From Arthrobacter sp. (GTDB lineage Bacteria > Actinomycetota > Actinomycetes > Actinomycetales > Micrococcaceae), in contig JASLAA010000290.1 of NCBI GenBank assembly GCA_030147325.1, positions 1 through 6,248 of the forward strand: DNA of 6,248 nt. The letters run 5' to 3'. Positions 5,698 to 6,248 of this stretch are shown piece after piece. Position 1 is the stretch's first letter; each line of letters starts with the position of its first letter. A program made the translations under genes and the position numbers. Under the pieces are notes generated by a model, which was given only the letters and a program-made list of their open reading frames with translations, made no database searches and was not told where the DNA came from.

Positions 5698-6248
5698 CCG
5701 GCGGATCGAGGAGCCCTGTCGGATTCCCGATCCGTGTTCGCGATCTTCGCGCCACAGCAGCACGAGGCCGAGGACCAGGATAAGGTTCGGCACCGAGCCG
5801 TACAGGGGGCTGAAGAGGAAGTTCCAGCCGGTCTGCACCACGAGGAAGGTCAGCACCGCCGATGCCTTGTTCCCGGCCACGAGGTGCGTGAAGTGCGCAG
5901 CGATCACCACCAGTAGCGTCAGCCCCAGAACCAGACCGGCTACGCCGAAGTCGGCCCATAGATCGCTGAGGGAGGAGTGCAGTTCGAACCGCTCGCCGAA
6001 CATGTACCTCTCGACGTAGTTGTTGTCGGGGTCGTACCCCAACGCTGCCATGCCTTCCTTCGCCACTCCGATGTCGGTCGATGACGGCACGACGCCGATC
6101 CCGAAGCCGTGCGGGTGCTCTCTCATCAGTGCGCCTGTCGCGCCGAGCTCGGGCCGAGCCCCGAGGAGGAGGTTGCCGGACGTATTGATCTGTCTCTGGG
6201 ACCTCTCCTGCGTACTCTGCCCGAGGTAGCCATCGAGGATCAGCGCCT
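5686..6248 (-). CDS. O-antigen ligase/polymerase-like (Wzy-like) membrane protein, C-terminal part
   Basis: The last 186 residues of a membrane protein that continues past the right edge; the frame is open to the end of the window, so the internal ATG at 6126 is not the start. The visible part begins with a hydrophilic, probably external loop containing GNLLLGARPELG, then HPHGFGIG, GYDPDNNYVERYMFG and FELHSSLSDLWADFG. Hydrophobic helices follow at about 101-118, 128-144 and 150-165, then a short basic tail ending SSIRRLPG. A His-containing loop before W-x-x-x-G-x-x-G-L and a helix is the pattern of the O-antigen ligase/Wzy superfamily. In this setting, polymerisation of repeat units at the outer face of the membrane is the likely role; transfer (ligase) activity is the alternative. 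The stop codon lies inside the end of the acyltransferase gene. Confidence 0.8.
   Translation of the reverse strand, partial: ALILDGYLGQSTQERSQRQINTSGNLLLGARPELGATGALMREHPHGFGIGVVPSSTDIGVAKEGMAALGYDPDNNYVERYMFGERFELHSSLSDLWADFGVAGLVLGLTLLVVIAAHFTHLVAGNKASAVLTFLVVQTGWNFLFSPLYGSVPNLILVLGLVLLWREDREHGSGIRQGSSIRRLPG
5702..5734. terminator. Candidate terminator hairpin just after the acyltransferase stop
   Basis: CGGATCG (5702-5708) and CGATCCG (5728-5734) are perfect 7-base inverted repeats. Past one mismatch three more positions can pair (5710-5712 with 5724-5726, including a G-T), leaving an 11-base loop. The hairpin begins four bases after the acyltransferase stop and lies inside the coding end of the opposite-strand polymerase gene. 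No T-tract follows, so function as an intrinsic terminator is inferred from position and stem strength only. Confidence 0.35.

Noticed and set aside
4491..5783. A 430-codon open frame on the plus strand covering the acyltransferase gene in another frame
   Set aside because: It is longer than the acyltransferase frame, but its product is rich in Arg, Pro and His with no domain signature. The overlapping frame has clear acyltransferase-3 motifs and membrane helices; this is a high-GC shadow frame.
1..6248. CRISPR array, tRNA or rRNA genes, insertion sequences, toxin-antitoxin or defence genes
   Set aside because: I saw no regularly spaced repeats, no cloverleaf-like or rRNA-like segments, no transposase motifs with terminal repeats and no small paired open frames with ribosome sites.

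Overview
This window is part of a surface or exo-polysaccharide biosynthesis locus from a high-GC Gram-positive bacterium. The high GC content, strong G/C bias at third codon positions, AGGAG/GGAGG-type ribosome sites, GTG starts and the actinobacterial style of the proteins point to Actinomycetota. Something near Micrococcaceae or Microbacteriaceae is plausible, but the genus cannot be fixed from sequence reading alone. I see no rRNA, tRNA, insertion sequence, CRISPR array, prophage or replication origin.

Layout, left to right. (a) Bases 1-45, minus: the first 15 codons of a probable GT2 glycosyltransferase that runs off the left edge. (b) 166-1107, plus: a complete GT2 (rhamnosyltransferase-like) glycosyltransferase, divergent from (a). 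(c) 1112-1762, minus: a low-molecular-weight protein-tyrosine phosphatase (Wzb-like), tail-to-tail with (b) with only 4 bases between the stop codons. (d) 1927-3381, plus: a fused Wzz-domain chain-length regulator and BY-type tyrosine kinase (Wzc-like), divergent from the phosphatase. (e) 3422-4528, plus: a GT4 glycosyltransferase. (f) 4624-5697, plus: a membrane acyltransferase of the acyltransferase-3/OafA family. (g) 5686-6248, minus: the C-terminal part of an O-antigen ligase/polymerase-like membrane protein, running off the right edge and overlapping the end of (f) by 12 bases.

Together these fit a Wzx/Wzy-type pathway. Glycosyltransferases build the lipid-linked repeat unit, an acyltransferase decorates it, a Wzy-like protein polymerises it, and a kinase/phosphatase pair controls assembly and chain length. 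The initiating sugar-phosphate transferase and the flippase are not in the window and would be expected outside it. The genes switch strand repeatedly instead of forming one long operon, so at least four or five transcripts must start inside about 6 kb.

I see no convincing new biological system. The points most worth a second look are the divergent kinase/phosphatase pair, changes at conserved positions in both of those proteins, and two very tight convergent junctions with candidate hairpins.
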